Source of the DNA: Nitrospirota bacterium
GTDB lineage: Bacteria > Nitrospirota > Thermodesulfovibrionia > SZUA-242
Direction of reading: 5' to 3'
Assembly (NCBI GenBank): GCA_016212095.1
Contig: JACRHH010000029.1
Span: 1-52,673, forward strand
DNA: 52,673 nucleotides
Shown in pieces: positions 8,721 to 17,528 of the stretch (position 1 is its first letter; each line of letters starts with the position of its first letter). Both the position numbers and the translations under genes were made by a program. Under the pieces are notes generated by a model, which saw only the letters and a program-made list of their open reading frames with translations, made no database searches and was not told where the DNA came from.

Positions 8721-9848
8721 ATGAACATGGCGGGGGGAAGGTTGATGACTACCGAAGTGATAGGGCTGTCGGATGTTGGCCGTATCGGGAGGATATGGGC
8801 CGGGCTTGCGAATGGTTCAGACGAGCCATATTTCCTTTCGTGGGGCTGGATCGAGCATTGGATCGGCAGCCTCCCGGACAGGGACAGCGTGTCTCTTGTC
8901 GTTGTCTTGAAGAATGCCGAACCGGTAGCGGCATTTTTCATCGGTCGCTCAAGGGTGGTGCGCCACAATATATTAACCGGCAGGGGACTTTTCCTGAACG
9001 CCAGCGGCAATCCGGTTGTCGATTCGCTTTGCCTGGAATACAATGGCATTCTTGGCGGCGAAAGCCTGAGCTGCCCGGAATTCACCGGGATACTGGAGTC
9101 ACTGCAATGGAAATGGGATGAATTTTTCTTTCCGGCATTGGATCGTTCCGCAATGCCGGGTACGTGCATGGACAGTATCAACCCCTCATGCAGGCTTATT
9201 GTCGAAAGGGACGTCCCATCCTACTATGTGGATCTTGAGATGGTAAGACAGAGCGAGGATTTCAACTCACTGCTCAGTAAAAGCACGCGGCAGAATGTTG
9301 TCCGGTCATACAAGGCATACCAGCAGAAGGGGCCGGTGGTGCTGGAATGCGCCTCAACCCTTGACAGGGCACTGGAGATATATGACGAGCTTGTGGTTCT
9401 GCACCAGAAGGCCTGGCGCGCCAGGGGCGAGCCAGGCGCGTTCGCAAGCGATTTCTTCGAGGGATTCCATCGCGGGCTGCTCAGGAAACGTTTCGACAGC
9501 GGCGAGATGCAGCTTGCAAAAGTATCTGCCGGCGATGAGGTTATCGGCTGCCTGTATAATTTCGTCTACAAGGGGAAGGTATTCTTCTACCAGAGCGGCA
9601 TCAACTATACAAGCAACAAGGTGCGTCCTGGCTTTGTCAGCCTGATCGAGGCGATCAAATACAACGCCGCACTCGGCCATTCGGTATTCGATTTCCTCGG
9701 CGGCGCGGTAGACTACAAGAAGAGCCTCGGCACACACTCCAACAGACTGACATGGGTGAAATTGCAGAAAAGGCATATGCGATACGCAGTCGAGAACAGA
9801 CTGCGTGAAATCAAGCATTTACTTGAACGAAAAGCGGGAGAGGCATGA
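8721..9848 (+). CDS. CelD/FemAB-like GNAT acetyltransferase (second of three)
   Basis: The 375-aa protein has the same plan as the product of 5209-6396. The conserved segment SKSTRQNVVRSYKAY lies in the middle, and FDFLGGAVDYKKSLG lies near the C-terminus. The start at 8721 follows the previous stop by one base. An internal ATG at 8745 has a strong purine run (GGGGGGAAGG) just upstream and is a serious alternative, giving 367 aa. The stop overlaps the next gene (ATGA at 9845). It probably acylates or aminoacylates a surface glycan; this is inferred from family and context. Confidence 0.8.
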   Translation: MNMAGGRLMTTEVIGLSDVGRIGRIWAGLANGSDEPYFLSWGWIEHWIGSLPDRDSVSLVVVLKNAEPVAAFFIGRSRVVRHNILTGRGLFLNASGNPVVDSLCLEYNGILGGESLSCPEFTGILESLQWKWDEFFFPALDRSAMPGTCMDSINPSCRLIVERDVPSYYVDLEMVRQSEDFNSLLSKSTRQNVVRSYKAYQQKGPVVLECASTLDRALEIYDELVVLHQKAWRARGEPGAFASDFFEGFHRGLLRKRFDSGEMQLAKVSAGDEVIGCLYNFVYKGKVFFYQSGINYTSNKVRPGFVSLIEAIKYNAALGHSVFDFLGGAVDYKKSLGTHSNRLTWVKLQKRHMRYAVENRLREIKHLLERKAGEA

Positions 9849-10852
9849 GATACCTGCTTGTCACCATCGACACCGAGGAGGACATGCCGCGCTGGCGTCC
9901 GGAGCAAGTTACCACCGTTCGTAATATCGCCGCCATTCCTGCCCTCCAGGATCGACTGAACAGAGCCGGAATACGTCCGACCTGGCTTGTCGATTATCCG
10001 GTTCTGGATAATCACGAATCGTGCGCCGTAATCCGCAACCTCCCCTCATCCGATTGCGAGATAGGAATGCACCTGCATTCATGGAATACTCCGCCGTTTG
10101 CTCAGGATGAAACTGGCGAAAAAGCGACATATCTTCATGTAATGCCGGCTGATTTGAAACGTCAGAAACTGGCCGGGCTTCACGCCATGTTTGCGGACAA
10201 GATCGGGATTGCGCCAACAAGCTACCGCGCCGGCAGGTACGGATTCTGTCTGGAAGATGCATCGTTGCTTGCCGAATTGGGCTTCGTGGTCGATTCCAGC
10301 GTTGTGCCGCATACCGATTATTCATCTGACGGCGGGCCTGACTTCCGCTCATTTACATATGCGCCGTTCATTATCGAGGCCGGAAACGGTCGTAAAATCG
10401 TTGAGACTCCGCTTACAGTGGGGCTTGCGCACAGGCTGCCTGAATATCTTGCCAAAAGGTATTTCTCGATACCGGGCTGGACGCGTATGCGCGGAGTGCT
10501 GCACAGGCTTGGTCTTGCAAGCCTGTTGTGGCTGCGGCCCACGGTTTCGTCGTTCGAGGAGATGAAACGGCTTGCGGATCACCTGCTTGAGAAAACAGAC
10601 TGCAAGGTGATAAACATAATGTTCCATTCAAACGAATGCTTTCCCGGAGCTTCGCCTTATCATAAAACCGATGACGACGTGGCGCGTTTCCTTGAACGTT
10701 TTTCCGGAATCGCCGGATACCTCGTCAGCCGGTATGGCCTTGCGCCTGTTACGCTTGGCGATCATGCGAAGATTGTTTTAGCCGAAGCGCGGGAAGGCCG
10801 TGCAACCGTGCCGATCCGCAAGGCAGAAGCGGTCGCGAATGCACAATGTTGA
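9845..10852 (+). CDS. polysaccharide deacetylase (NodB homology)
   Basis: This 335-aa protein starts with LLVTIDTEED, in which the Asp pair replaces the usual TFDDG catalytic/metal site. It continues with EIGMHLHSW near residue 77, the His-xxx-His type metal site of NodB-like carbohydrate esterases. TSYRAGRYGF near 120 corresponds to the family RxPxG(x)Y motif. The predicted reaction is removal of N- or O-acetyl groups from sugars. It has no signal peptide, so it would act in the cytoplasm or at the inner membrane face. It is coupled to the acyltransferase gene before it. Confidence 0.82.
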   Translation: MRYLLVTIDTEEDMPRWRPEQVTTVRNIAAIPALQDRLNRAGIRPTWLVDYPVLDNHESCAVIRNLPSSDCEIGMHLHSWNTPPFAQDETGEKATYLHVMPADLKRQKLAGLHAMFADKIGIAPTSYRAGRYGFCLEDASLLAELGFVVDSSVVPHTDYSSDGGPDFRSFTYAPFIIEAGNGRKIVETPLTVGLAHRLPEYLAKRYFSIPGWTRMRGVLHRLGLASLLWLRPTVSSFEEMKRLADHLLEKTDCKVINIMFHSNECFPGASPYHKTDDDVARFLERFSGIAGYLVSRYGLAPVTLGDHAKIVLAEAREGRATVPIRKAEAVANAQC

Positions 10853-10857
10853 ACAAG

Positions 10858-10888
10858 TTGCAAATACGTTGTTGCGCTGTTTTATAAT
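10858..10888 (+). promoter_or_regulatory. possible internal promoter
   Basis: The 147-bp gap between 10852 and the next gene contains TTGCAA at 10858-10863 and a perfect TATAAT at 10883-10888. The spacing is 19 bp, longer than ideal. AT-rich repeats of TAATTAACCG follow at about 10950-10976. The gap is the largest inside the plus-strand cluster, so a second transcription start here is plausible. Confidence 0.35.
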
Positions 10889-11002
10889 GCCATGGTTCTT
10901 CCTTGTTGGAGACGGCAATGCTCAGGTGCGGCTTGTGCATGATAAATATAAATTAATTAACCGCAATAATTAACCGATTTACCGCGCCGGGAGGATCAAT
11001 TG

Positions 11003-12025
11003 ATGGAACATGTCAAGTGCCCCATTTGTGAAATAGACGACACACGGCTTCTGGTAAGGAAGAACGCCTTTAACATTGTCCGATGCGTCAGGTGCGGTCT
11101 TGTCTATGTGAATCCGCGTTACGATGAGCGAGAGCTCGTGGAGTTCTACAATCGTCCGGCGGCGCCCGAAGATCCGGCGTCGGATAATATCCGCAAATCG
11201 CACGATGACCACAAGGTTAGAAAGTTCCGGTTGTCCATAGAGCTTCTCAAGAGGCAGAGCCGTCCGGTTTCAAAGGTTTTCGATCTTGGCTGCTCGACAG
11301 GGATTTTTCTGGACATGGCCGCTTCCGAGGGATGGAAGCCATATGGAACCGACTTGAACAGGCGGCTGGTCAACGAGAACCGAAAGCGGTTCGGAGACGC
11401 TGTCAGTGTGCAGGATGGCGAGCGGATAGACTTTCCGGACGACTCCTTCGACGCGGTCACGCTTTTCGATGTGATCGAGCATCTGCGCGATCCGGTCAGC
11501 GCCCTAAGGGAAGCGGGCCGCGTGACCGCTCCGGGCGGTTTTGTGGTGTTGTCCACCCCGAATGCGGCCGGTCTTTTCCCCAGGATTACATATGCCTTAT
11601 TCGGCAAAACTATCGGCGCATGGGAACATCCCACGCCGCCTGGCCACATCTATCAGTTCTCTCCCGACACTCTCAGGCGCACCGCCGAAAAGGCAGGGCT
11701 TGAGTTTGCGGACGACTGCAATTTCGAGATACATCCGCCGTACACTGTTGGAGAGCTGGAGAACTCGATCGTCAACGCATTGAGGAAAAGCGGTTCCTCT
11801 GCGGCAGCCGCCGAAACCTCCCAGGCTGCGGCTACGGCAACATCGCCTGTCGGCCCAACCGGCAGGGCTTACAGCATCAAGAAACTGCCCAGACTGATGA
11901 TACGCCTGTTGAGCGGATGTCTGGTCTGGTTCCTGTATCCGGTTGCGCGGATGCTTGGCTCCGGCGATTCGATGATCATGGTCTTCAGGAAGGTTCCCGC
12001 CACGGGGAATCACGCGGCAGGGTAA
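11003..12025 (+). CDS. class I SAM-dependent methyltransferase with N-terminal zinc ribbon
   Basis: The 340-aa protein begins with a four-Cys zinc-binding element (CPICE... then VRCVRCGLVYVNPRY) typical of sugar or glycan methyltransferases. Next is the Rossmann motif VFDLGCSTGIFLDMA and the post-motif DAVTLFDVIEHLRDP. The C-terminus has a hydrophobic stretch that could anchor it to the membrane. The start at 11003 is chosen because GGGAGGA (10989-10995) is correctly spaced from this ATG; a TTG lies one codon earlier. The probable role is methylation of a sugar nucleotide or glycan end. Confidence 0.82.
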   Translation: MEHVKCPICEIDDTRLLVRKNAFNIVRCVRCGLVYVNPRYDERELVEFYNRPAAPEDPASDNIRKSHDDHKVRKFRLSIELLKRQSRPVSKVFDLGCSTGIFLDMAASEGWKPYGTDLNRRLVNENRKRFGDAVSVQDGERIDFPDDSFDAVTLFDVIEHLRDPVSALREAGRVTAPGGFVVLSTPNAAGLFPRITYALFGKTIGAWEHPTPPGHIYQFSPDTLRRTAEKAGLEFADDCNFEIHPPYTVGELENSIVNALRKSGSSAAAAETSQAAATATSPVGPTGRAYSIKKLPRLMIRLLSGCLVWFLYPVARMLGSGDSMIMVFRKVPATGNHAAG

Positions 12026-13146
12026 TGGGCGAAGGGCGGAAACTTCGCATCCTGCATGTAACCCAGCGGCTGCTGATGGGCGGCGCTGAAAAGGTTACCG
12101 TGGATATCGTGTCGAATCTCGACAGAGCCCGTTTCCGGCCATGCGTCTGGGTTTTCGAGGATGGTGACCGGGATGCCGAGTGCAGGAGCATGGGGATTCC
12201 ATTCGACGTGGTCAAGCGCAGCGGGCTTCCCTCGTTGCTGTTTATAATCAAACTTGCGCGCATGATGGCACGGCACGGAATCGACGTTGTTCATTGCCAC
12301 GGGGTTGCGGCCACGGTTCATGCCGGGCTTGCGGCGCGTCTTGCGCTAAAACCGGTGATCGTCACCGTGCATGGACGCAGCGCGTTCGGCGTGAGATCCG
12401 GCGTTTGGGGGCTGAAACTGATAAAAAGCGTCGGTGGCAAGGTGGTTGCTGTTTCGGAGCCGCTCAGGCAGGAGCTTGCATCCGAATGCGGCCTTGACGA
12501 ATCTGCAATCCTGACCATTCATAATGGCATCAATCCGGAAGAATACGTCGTTTCCGGGGAACGCTCCGCCGTTATCAGGCGGGAGATGAACCTCGACGGA
12601 TGCATGGTGATCGGAACCGTGGGCAATCTTCGCAACGAGAAAGGCCAGCGTTTTCTGATAGATGCCATGCCTGAGATTGTGAGGCGTTTCCCTGATGCCA
12701 GACTTCTGATTGTAGGGGCGGACGGAACCGGCATTCTCGGCGAACTGACCGGTCTGGTCGAGAGGCTTGGCATGAGCCGGCATGTTAATTTTCTGGGCCA
12801 GAGACACGATATTCCGGAACTGCTGGCACTGTTCGACATCGTTGTACAGCCGTCCCTTACCGAAGGCATATCGATTGCCATTCTGGAAGCGATGGCCGCG
12901 GGCCGTCCCATTGTGGCCACGAATGTCGGCGGAAATCCGACGCTGATAAGGGACGGCGAAAGCGGTATTCTTGTGCCTCCGTCAGATTCCAGCCGACTGG
13001 CCAAAGCTGTTTCCGCGCTTGTTGCCGATCCGGCGGGTCGAGATTCGATGGCACGGGCGGCAAGCCAACGCGTGAGAAACGAATTTTCGATCGGCGCTTG
13101 CGTGTCGGGATACGAACGGCTTTACATGGAAAAGGCAGGGGCATGA
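12025..13146 (+). CDS. glycosyltransferase family 4
   Basis: The 373-aa GT-B enzyme has the acceptor-domain motif MGGAEKVTVDIV at about 17-28. It also has the C-terminal donor-binding EX7E-type motif within LTEGISIAILEAMAAGRP, followed by IVATNVGGNP. The open frame extends upstream into the methyltransferase gene. The start is set at 12025, where ATG overlaps the previous TAA and the first beta strand (LRILHVTQ) follows directly. It adds a sugar from a nucleotide donor during repeat-unit assembly. Confidence 0.88.
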   Translation: MGEGRKLRILHVTQRLLMGGAEKVTVDIVSNLDRARFRPCVWVFEDGDRDAECRSMGIPFDVVKRSGLPSLLFIIKLARMMARHGIDVVHCHGVAATVHAGLAARLALKPVIVTVHGRSAFGVRSGVWGLKLIKSVGGKVVAVSEPLRQELASECGLDESAILTIHNGINPEEYVVSGERSAVIRREMNLDGCMVIGTVGNLRNEKGQRFLIDAMPEIVRRFPDARLLIVGADGTGILGELTGLVERLGMSRHVNFLGQRHDIPELLALFDIVVQPSLTEGISIAILEAMAAGRPIVATNVGGNPTLIRDGESGILVPPSDSSRLAKAVSALVADPAGRDSMARAASQRVRNEFSIGACVSGYERLYMEKAGA

Positions 13147-13147
13147 G

Positions 13148-14146
13148 ATGAACACTCCGACTGTAAGCGTTGTCATTCCTGCCTATAATGCGGAGAAGTA
13201 TATCGCAGAAACGCTGGATTCGGTGATGGCGCAGACCTATACGGATTTTGAGGTGCTGGTTGTCGATGACGGATCGAAGGATGGAACCGTCTCGATTGCC
13301 GAGCGTTACGCCGAGTTGCACCCGGATCAGATACGATTGATCCGCAAGCCAAACGGCGGCCCCTCAAGCGCCCGGAATGCCGGCATCAAGGCGGCAAGGG
13401 GCGCATATATTGCGTTCAACGACGCCGACGATTTGTGGCTGCCGGAAAAGCTCGAAAAACAGATGCTCTTTTTTGAATCGTTGCCAAGCAATGTGGGCAT
13501 GACTTACACAGATGCAAGATCCTTCGATGATGAGGGCTTGTGGATATTGCCTCCCGGCCTGGATCAGTATCGCAAGCTGGGCAGCAACGCCTATCTGAAG
13601 CTCCTGAAGAACAACGTAATTCCAAACTGCTCGGTCATTGTCAGGCGGGAGTGTTTCGACAAGGTCGGCATGTACGATCAGTCTCCGGATATTATCGAGG
13701 ATTACGACATGTGGCTGCGGATCGCGAGGCAGTACGATGTGGACTGCATCGACGATGTGTTGTCCATCTACCGGGAGCATCATGGCGGAAGGAGCAAGCA
13801 GATTGAAGTAACGCTCCTGAGGATGACTAAAACACTTGAAAAGCACAACAACATGAATGCCGGAAACAGGGAAATCGGAACGATTGTTCAGCTCCGACAG
13901 GCCGACAACCTGATTTCACTTGGCCGGCATTACATGCGCGAGGGCAGAATGGCTGACGCCCGCGCCTCTTTCAGGAAGGCATATGCAACATCTCCGGAAT
14001 TGAAAACTCGTGTTCTGAGTCTGGCAACTTACCTTCCATATCCGGTTCTGAGGACGGGAAACAGTCTGCTGAAGTCGCTTTTCAAGCCTCCGACTTTACA
14101 AAAATCAAAATCAGGGCTTGATCGCCTCATGCGGAGGGGGACATGA
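13148..14146 (+). CDS. glycosyltransferase family 2
   Basis: This 332-aa GT-A enzyme shows VSVVIPAYNAEKYI, VLVVDDGSKDGT and FNDADDLW (the DxD site) near residue 98. The catalytic domain is followed by a C-terminal region (about 250-330) that resembles a TPR-like helical pair (LGRHYMREGRMADARASF). Its stop overlaps the next start (ATGA at 14143). Donor and acceptor are unknown. Confidence 0.88.
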   Translation: MNTPTVSVVIPAYNAEKYIAETLDSVMAQTYTDFEVLVVDDGSKDGTVSIAERYAELHPDQIRLIRKPNGGPSSARNAGIKAARGAYIAFNDADDLWLPEKLEKQMLFFESLPSNVGMTYTDARSFDDEGLWILPPGLDQYRKLGSNAYLKLLKNNVIPNCSVIVRRECFDKVGMYDQSPDIIEDYDMWLRIARQYDVDCIDDVLSIYREHHGGRSKQIEVTLLRMTKTLEKHNNMNAGNREIGTIVQLRQADNLISLGRHYMREGRMADARASFRKAYATSPELKTRVLSLATYLPYPVLRTGNSLLKSLFKPPTLQKSKSGLDRLMRRGT

Positions 14147-15354
14147 AAAAAGACCCGCTCATGGCAGTGCTGTGCGGAAGCGTCAGCATGATCAGGTGTT
14201 TCAGGAACACCGGCATAGATTGCCTGCTGGCACTGTCCGACGTCAACGATCCGGCCAGGTTTTCACGGCATTGCGCCGGAAAGCGAATCATTGCCGACTG
14301 GGTTTCCGATACTGAACGTGCCATAAACGACATGATCGCAATCGGCATGGAACTGCCCGACCGTCCGGCGCTTTATTACGGTGACGACAAGAAGCTGCTG
14401 ACCATTTCAAGGAATCGCGATGTGCTGTCACAATACTACCGGTTCCTCATGCCTGACGCATCGTTCATAGAAGATACGATAGACAAGGCCCGTTTCAGTG
14501 ATCTGTCGGCCCGCTACGATCTTCCCACTCCCAAAACGCTGCTGTCATCATCGTTTGCGTCCGCGTCGGAAGCTTTCGAAGCGGTTGAGCTGCCATGTCT
14601 TCTAAAGCCGAACTCGCATATCGGATGGTTCAAGTCGAGGGCTGTTATCGAATACGCGAAGGGCCAGCCGCAGAAGGGGCTGGTTGCGCACAACCGGGAC
14701 GAGTTCGTTTTCCTGTTCGATCTGATCCGGGAGTTCGGAAGCGAATTCGTCATTCAGGAGTATATCGAGGGAGGCGAGGAGGAGATTTACAGCTATCATG
14801 CGTATTTCGACGAGGACTCCATGCCGCTTGCCTGCTTCACCGGCAAAAAGATACGGACGTATCCGATGAGTTGCGGCGAATCCTCGTTTCTTGAGCTTGT
14901 GAAGGAACCTGAGATTATCCGGCTCGGCACGGAATTGCTGCAAAAGATGAATTTCGTGGGGCCGGTAAAGCTCGACTTCAAGCGCGACTCGCGCCGGAAC
15001 CGGTACGTGCTTCTTGAAATCAACGCGCGGTTTACCCTCTGGAATTATCTGGGCGCGGCATCGGGAATCAACATCCCGCATATCGCACATCGTTATCTTC
15101 AGGGAGACAGGATTGCGCTCCAGACCGATTATCGCACCGACACAAGGTGGCTGGCTTTCGGCATGGATTTAAGAGCGTTCATTCGCGGATACCGCCCGTC
15201 CGGCGCGCTGAATTTGTTCGGCTGGCTGAATTCACTTCGCGGCAAAAAGGTATATTCGGTTTTTGCGTGGGACGACCCGATGCCGTTTCTGTCCAGCGAA
15301 ACAAGAAAATTCGCTGCCTTGCCGCGGAAGGCACTCTCAAAGTTGATGCGCTGA
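14143..15354 (+). CDS. ATP-grasp ligase
   Basis: The 403-aa protein has the ATP-grasp layout. An N-terminal domain is followed by PCLLKPNSHIGWF (ATP-binding Lys strand) near residue 150, VIQEYIEGGEEEIYSY near 205 and the Mg-binding strands GPVKLDFKRD and VLLEINARF near 275-300. Enzymes of this fold join a carboxylate to an amine through an acyl phosphate. In glycan clusters they may attach amino acids to sugars or act on carbamoyl-type precursors. The exact substrates cannot be read. It is coupled to the preceding glycosyltransferase. Confidence 0.8.
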   Translation: MKKDPLMAVLCGSVSMIRCFRNTGIDCLLALSDVNDPARFSRHCAGKRIIADWVSDTERAINDMIAIGMELPDRPALYYGDDKKLLTISRNRDVLSQYYRFLMPDASFIEDTIDKARFSDLSARYDLPTPKTLLSSSFASASEAFEAVELPCLLKPNSHIGWFKSRAVIEYAKGQPQKGLVAHNRDEFVFLFDLIREFGSEFVIQEYIEGGEEEIYSYHAYFDEDSMPLACFTGKKIRTYPMSCGESSFLELVKEPEIIRLGTELLQKMNFVGPVKLDFKRDSRRNRYVLLEINARFTLWNYLGAASGINIPHIAHRYLQGDRIALQTDYRTDTRWLAFGMDLRAFIRGYRPSGALNLFGWLNSLRGKKVYSVFAWDDPMPFLSSETRKFAALPRKALSKLMR

Positions 15355-15369
15355 GCGAGTGCTGACGGC

Positions 15370-16176
15370 ATGACTGATCCCACCGTTCCCATCCTCGTCT
15401 ATCACGTCATTCTCCCCGACGATACGCCGGTTGATTCATGGCCGCCCGGACACCGGCCCTATCTGTCGCGCCGAAGCGAGTTCAACGCTCACGTCGGATG
15501 GATTGCCGGCAACGGATTCCTGACGCAGACCGTAGCCGGCATTCGCGGCCTCTCGGCTGCGGATGCCGCAAAATCGGTTGCGCTGACCTTTGACGACGGG
15601 CAGGCCAGCGATTACGAAACAGCGTTTCCCATGCTTTCAGGCAGGGGGATGAAAGCGACGTTCTACATTGCAACCGATTTCGTGGGGCAGGCAGGATATG
15701 TCGATTGGCGGCAGCTTCGGGATATGCAGGCCTACGGAATGGAAATCGGGTCGCATAGTTGCTCGCATTGCTGTTTTCCCGATCTTGCGCCCGCTGAAAT
15801 GCTGAAAGAGCTGATCGACTCGCGGCGTATTCTTGAGGATCGCCTCGGTTCTGCCGTCAAATCGTTTTCGGTTCCTTACGGATTTGCGTGTCCGTCCCTC
15901 ATCCGGGCGGCAACCGAGGCCGGATACGAAACAATCTGCACTTCCGACGTATCGCTTGCGCGCGTGGATGCTTCGGTTCCTGCGGTTTACGGCAGGGTCG
16001 GCATACGCCGGGGCAACGGCATTGAATTCCTTGAAGGCATAATGCGGAGAAAGGCCGGAGTGCTTGGGCGGATGATAGTCGAGGATCGCCTGAAAACGCT
16101 GGTCAAGCGCTCAATGGGACGGACGATATGGCACAAGTTCAGGCATCTGGTGCTCTCCAGCCGGGGTGAGGGGTGA
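15370..16176 (+). CDS. polysaccharide deacetylase (NodB type)
   Basis: This is a classical 268-aa NodB-fold enzyme. VALTFDDGQAS at about 73-83 contains the catalytic Asp and the metal Asp. GMEIGSHSCSH at about 123-133 contains the two metal His residues. SFSVPYGF near 165 is the family RxPYG-like motif. It has no signal peptide. The predicted function is deacetylation of N-acetylated sugars in the polysaccharide pathway. It is the last clear gene of the plus-strand operon. Confidence 0.88.
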   Translation: MTDPTVPILVYHVILPDDTPVDSWPPGHRPYLSRRSEFNAHVGWIAGNGFLTQTVAGIRGLSAADAAKSVALTFDDGQASDYETAFPMLSGRGMKATFYIATDFVGQAGYVDWRQLRDMQAYGMEIGSHSCSHCCFPDLAPAEMLKELIDSRRILEDRLGSAVKSFSVPYGFACPSLIRAATEAGYETICTSDVSLARVDASVPAVYGRVGIRRGNGIEFLEGIMRRKAGVLGRMIVEDRLKTLVKRSMGRTIWHKFRHLVLSSRGEG

Positions 16177-16225
16177 GGTGGCCCCATACCCGGCGCCATT
16201 TTTTACCGGCATCAAGATGGAAGAT

Positions 16226-16327
16226 ATGAGGTTGACGATTACAACTGGAGCCGGACATGACTTCTTTCAGCGAGGCAAGGACATTGCGCGAAAAGCTGGA
16301 AATATGCAACAGAAGTCTGCATTGTGA
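16226..16327 (+). CDS. possible 33-aa ORF or gene remnant
   Basis: In the 282-bp gap between the deacetylase and the antitoxin gene a short frame runs from ATG 16226 to TGA 16327. Its product begins MRLTITTGAG and contains FFQRGKDIARKAG. It resembles the start of small regulator or antitoxin proteins and may be truncated. The rest of the gap is AT-rich and shows nothing else recognisable. Confidence 0.2.
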   Translation: MRLTITTGAGHDFFQRGKDIARKAGNMQQKSAL

Positions 16328-16458
16328 GTTTGCTGATAATATCATTCCATGTGATGTCAGTGATAGATGATATTATTATCGATAGTTGAGGTGGCGCGGC
16401 TGCATTACAAGCATTGCCATTACCAAACGTCTGAAAACCGGGATGGCGGAACTATTTT

Positions 16459-16695
16459 ATGACCAAAACTCTTTTTATTCGTGCCGAATGGGATGACGAA
16501 GCTGAAGTATGGGTTGCCACATCCGACGATGTGCCCGGATTGGCAACCGAAGCCGATACACTGGAAGCGCTTTCCTTGAAGCTGGAAAGCATGGTTCCTG
16601 AACTCATGGATCTAAACGGCAGCACGGAAGGCCCGGAAGTGCCGTTTGAATTGCTGGCCCGCAAATTTGCCGTTGCGCATCGGCATATGAATTGA
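16459..16695 (+). CDS. HicB-like antitoxin, DUF1902 family
   Basis: The 78-aa protein KTLFIRAEWDDEAEVWVATS...DVPGLATEADTLE matches the DUF1902/HicB-like fold: a partial RNase H-like sheet that recognises and blocks HicA toxins. It lacks a separate DNA-binding tail. It ends in TGATG, overlapping the start of a hicA-like frame at 16695, the usual arrangement of these two-gene modules. The partner toxin is truncated (next entries), so this gene is probably an orphan left by a damaged toxin-antitoxin module. Confidence 0.82.
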   Translation: MTKTLFIRAEWDDEAEVWVATSDDVPGLATEADTLEALSLKLESMVPELMDLNGSTEGPEVPFELLARKFAVAHRHMN

Positions 16696-16829
16696 TGGGC
16701 GACAGTTTTACACCGGAATTAAAGCGTCTGCTGCGTGAAGCTGGTTGCTACTTTGAACGACCGGGCAAAGGTGATCACGAAATATGGTTTTCGCCTCATA
16801 CAGGCATTGTTGTTAAGGCAGGTTTTTTG
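16695..16829 (+). pseudogene. truncated hicA toxin gene (5' part)
   Basis: The first 45 codons from ATG 16695 encode a recognisable HicA N-terminus: FTPELKRLLREAGCYFERPG, then KGDHEIWFSPHTG. The GxxH His that HicA uses in RNA cleavage is present. The normal continuation, a third strand and a C-terminal helix of the type SRHTANxxLKxAG, is missing. The frame runs without a stop into a methyltransferase. The toxin is presumably inactive. Confidence 0.7.
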
Positions 16830-17528
16830 ATGCACATGACCGATTCAAAACACGAACAGGCCACTAAAGACTATTTCGGGCGGAGCGCTGTTGAGAAGGG
16901 CGGATATTATGACGCCAGTCCTGATGGCCCGCGCAAGCACAGCAAATGGCAGCGCAGAATAAGGCAGATTGCTGTTCGTCTTCTTGATGGCGTGGTTGCC
17001 AACCTTGGCGCATCCGCCGAGAGCCTGATCGATGTGGGTTGCGGAATCGGAGACTTTGCCATTGAGAACGCAAAACGGTATCCGAATCTCAAGAAAGTCT
17101 CCGGTTCCGATTTTTCGCCTGAAACCATTGCAATTGCAAGAGGGAACGCGGCGAACCTGTCAAATGTATCCTTTCATGAAGCTGACATATTGGCGATGCC
17201 GTTCAACGACAAGGAATACGATATAACGCTTTGCATCAACATGCTGCACCACATCAGGCCTGCCGAGCTTGGACAGGCATTGTCCGAGCTTGCCCGGATA
17301 ACACGCCACAGCCTGCTTGTCGAAATCAAGAATTCCGGGAATTTTTATTATAGTTCGCCCAAAAAACATCCCGGCGGCATCACGGTTTATCCGACGGATG
17401 TCAAAACTGTCAGTCGTAATCTTGGGGATGCAGGGTTTGTTCTTCGTAGAAAACGTGGGATTATGCTATTTGACAGGCTTTCACCGATGATAGTGCTTCG
17501 ATATGATCGCATTGGTTCTTCACGTTGA
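16695..17528 (+). CDS. HicA fragment fused in frame to a SAM-dependent methyltransferase
   Basis: The single open frame encodes 277 aa. About 45 residues of HicA are followed by a complete class I methyltransferase, which begins around the internal Met codons at 16830 and 16836 (MTDSKHEQATKDYF). The SAM motif LIDVGCGIGDFAIENA lies at about 111-126 of the long form, followed by GSDFSPETIAIAR and CINMLHHIRPAE. An AAGGCAGG stretch (16815-16822) sits about 8 bp before the ATG at 16830, so the methyltransferase may be translated separately. The gene ends convergently, overlapping the minus-strand gene by 9 bp. The methyltransferase probably belongs to the glycan cluster, and the toxin piece looks like an insertion/deletion scar. 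Confidence 0.8.
   Translation: MGDSFTPELKRLLREAGCYFERPGKGDHEIWFSPHTGIVVKAGFLMHMTDSKHEQATKDYFGRSAVEKGGYYDASPDGPRKHSKWQRRIRQIAVRLLDGVVANLGASAESLIDVGCGIGDFAIENAKRYPNLKKVSGSDFSPETIAIARGNAANLSNVSFHEADILAMPFNDKEYDITLCINMLHHIRPAELGQALSELARITRHSLLVEIKNSGNFYYSSPKKHPGGITVYPTDVKTVSRNLGDAGFVLRRKRGIMLFDRLSPMIVLRYDRIGSSR

Noticed and set aside
11917-12024. N-terminal extension of the family 4 glycosyltransferase
   Set aside because: It lies wholly inside the methyltransferase gene and precedes the conserved first strand; the overlapping ATG at 12025 is better.
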